Positions 15,019 to 15,230 of a stretch of DNA of 15,230 nucleotides are shown piece after piece. This DNA is from an uncultured Prevotella sp. (GTDB lineage Bacteria > Bacteroidota > Bacteroidia > Bacteroidales > Bacteroidaceae): the NCBI GenBank assembly GCA_905198745.1, contig CAJKDU010000051.1, forward strand, positions 1-15,230. Direction: 5' to 3'. The notes beneath the pieces are model-generated. The model was not told the origin of the DNA, did no database searches, and worked only from the letters and a program-made list of their open reading frames with translations. The position numbers and the translations under genes are program-made. The number at the start of each line of letters is the position of its first letter. The first letter of the stretch is position 1.

Positions 15019-15230
15019 TTGTGTACACGTTATACAAAGAACAAATTAAATAAAAGAATCTGTGGGGGTGCAACAAACGTGAATATCGTGCTCTGTCGGC
15101 CACAGGCAGTTTATACTCTATCACTTATCTCAGACCCAGAGGATTCCTGGCAAGCGTCATCTTCAACCTTTAATACACCTGTTGGCGGAATTAATTTAGT
15201 GCATACTTAATTCTGCCAATGGGCTTGTCG
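15019..15230. other. Intergenic sequence at right edge
   Basis: No gene, tRNA or TAnnTTTG promoter could be supported. The only open frame of note (15004-15210, plus) starts inside the murI hairpin and has no family signature. An inverted repeat at 15182-15219 is the only structure that stands out. Confidence 0.5.
15182..15219. repeat. 13-bp inverted repeat near right edge
   Basis: TTGGCGGAATTAA (15182-15194) pairs with TTAATTCTGCCAA (15207-15219), with one G-U pair and a 12-base loop. It has no T run on the plus strand. It may be the terminator of, or an operator for, a gene just outside the window. Confidence 0.45.

Noticed and set aside
15040..15230. tRNA gene at the right edge
   Set aside because: No acceptor stem, anticodon arm and T-loop combination could be found; the inverted repeat there does not fit a cloverleaf.

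Overview
The window looks like chromosomal core sequence from a member of the Bacteroidota, most likely Bacteroidales and probably Prevotellaceae (Prevotella/Segatella-like). Four things point there. Start codons lack Shine-Dalgarno sequences and sit behind A-rich leaders. Promoters fit the Bacteroidota TTTG-N19/20-TAnnTTTG pattern. Families typical of the phylum are present (DUF6242-like lipoprotein, DUF6089-like barrel protein, tandem OmpH/Skp). The gene order uppS-bamA-ompH-ompH-murI is familiar from the phylum. The genus is an inference and was not tested by any search.

Left part (190-4219, minus strand): upp (uracil phosphoribosyltransferase) is followed 4 bp later by a large Dna2-like protein with a RecB-type nuclease and an SF1 helicase. 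A good promoter (4233-4264) places the upp start codon only a few bases from the expected transcription start. Diverging from it is a second consensus promoter (4344-4374) for pckA, ATP-dependent PEP carboxykinase (4429-6042), which ends in a strong intrinsic terminator (6079-6112).

Middle (6113-6851): about 740 bp without a convincing gene. It is rich in symmetric and repeated DNA: a bipartite hairpin, a 39-bp nested palindrome built from four TGGGCA/TGCCCA hexamers at exact 11-bp spacing, and a direct-repeat array of GTGATRGAT nonamers also at exact 11-bp spacing. This is the least explained part of the window.

Right part (6852-15018, plus strand): one apparent envelope-biogenesis operon. 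It starts at a TAnnTTTG promoter and encodes a lipoprotein with Asp-box repeats, a DUF6089-like outer-membrane barrel protein, UppS (undecaprenyl carrier synthesis), BamA (outer-membrane protein insertase), three OmpH/Skp-type periplasmic chaperones and MurI (D-glutamate supply). Two junctions overlap (DUF6089/uppS and skp3/murI) and most others are under 50 bp. A terminator-like hairpin lies between the second and third skp genes, so the last two genes may be expressed differently. UppS and MurI feed peptidoglycan synthesis, while Skp and BamA build the outer membrane, so the cluster couples both envelope layers. A hairpin follows murI, and the last about 210 bp hold no gene I can support.

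I found no CRISPR array, tRNA, rRNA, insertion sequence or obvious defence island. Most of the window is ordinary housekeeping sequence. The better leads are the 6.2-6.6 kb repeats, the Tyr/Asn tract in BamA, the third Skp copy behind a hairpin, and the Dna2-like protein that lacks the iron-sulfur cysteines.
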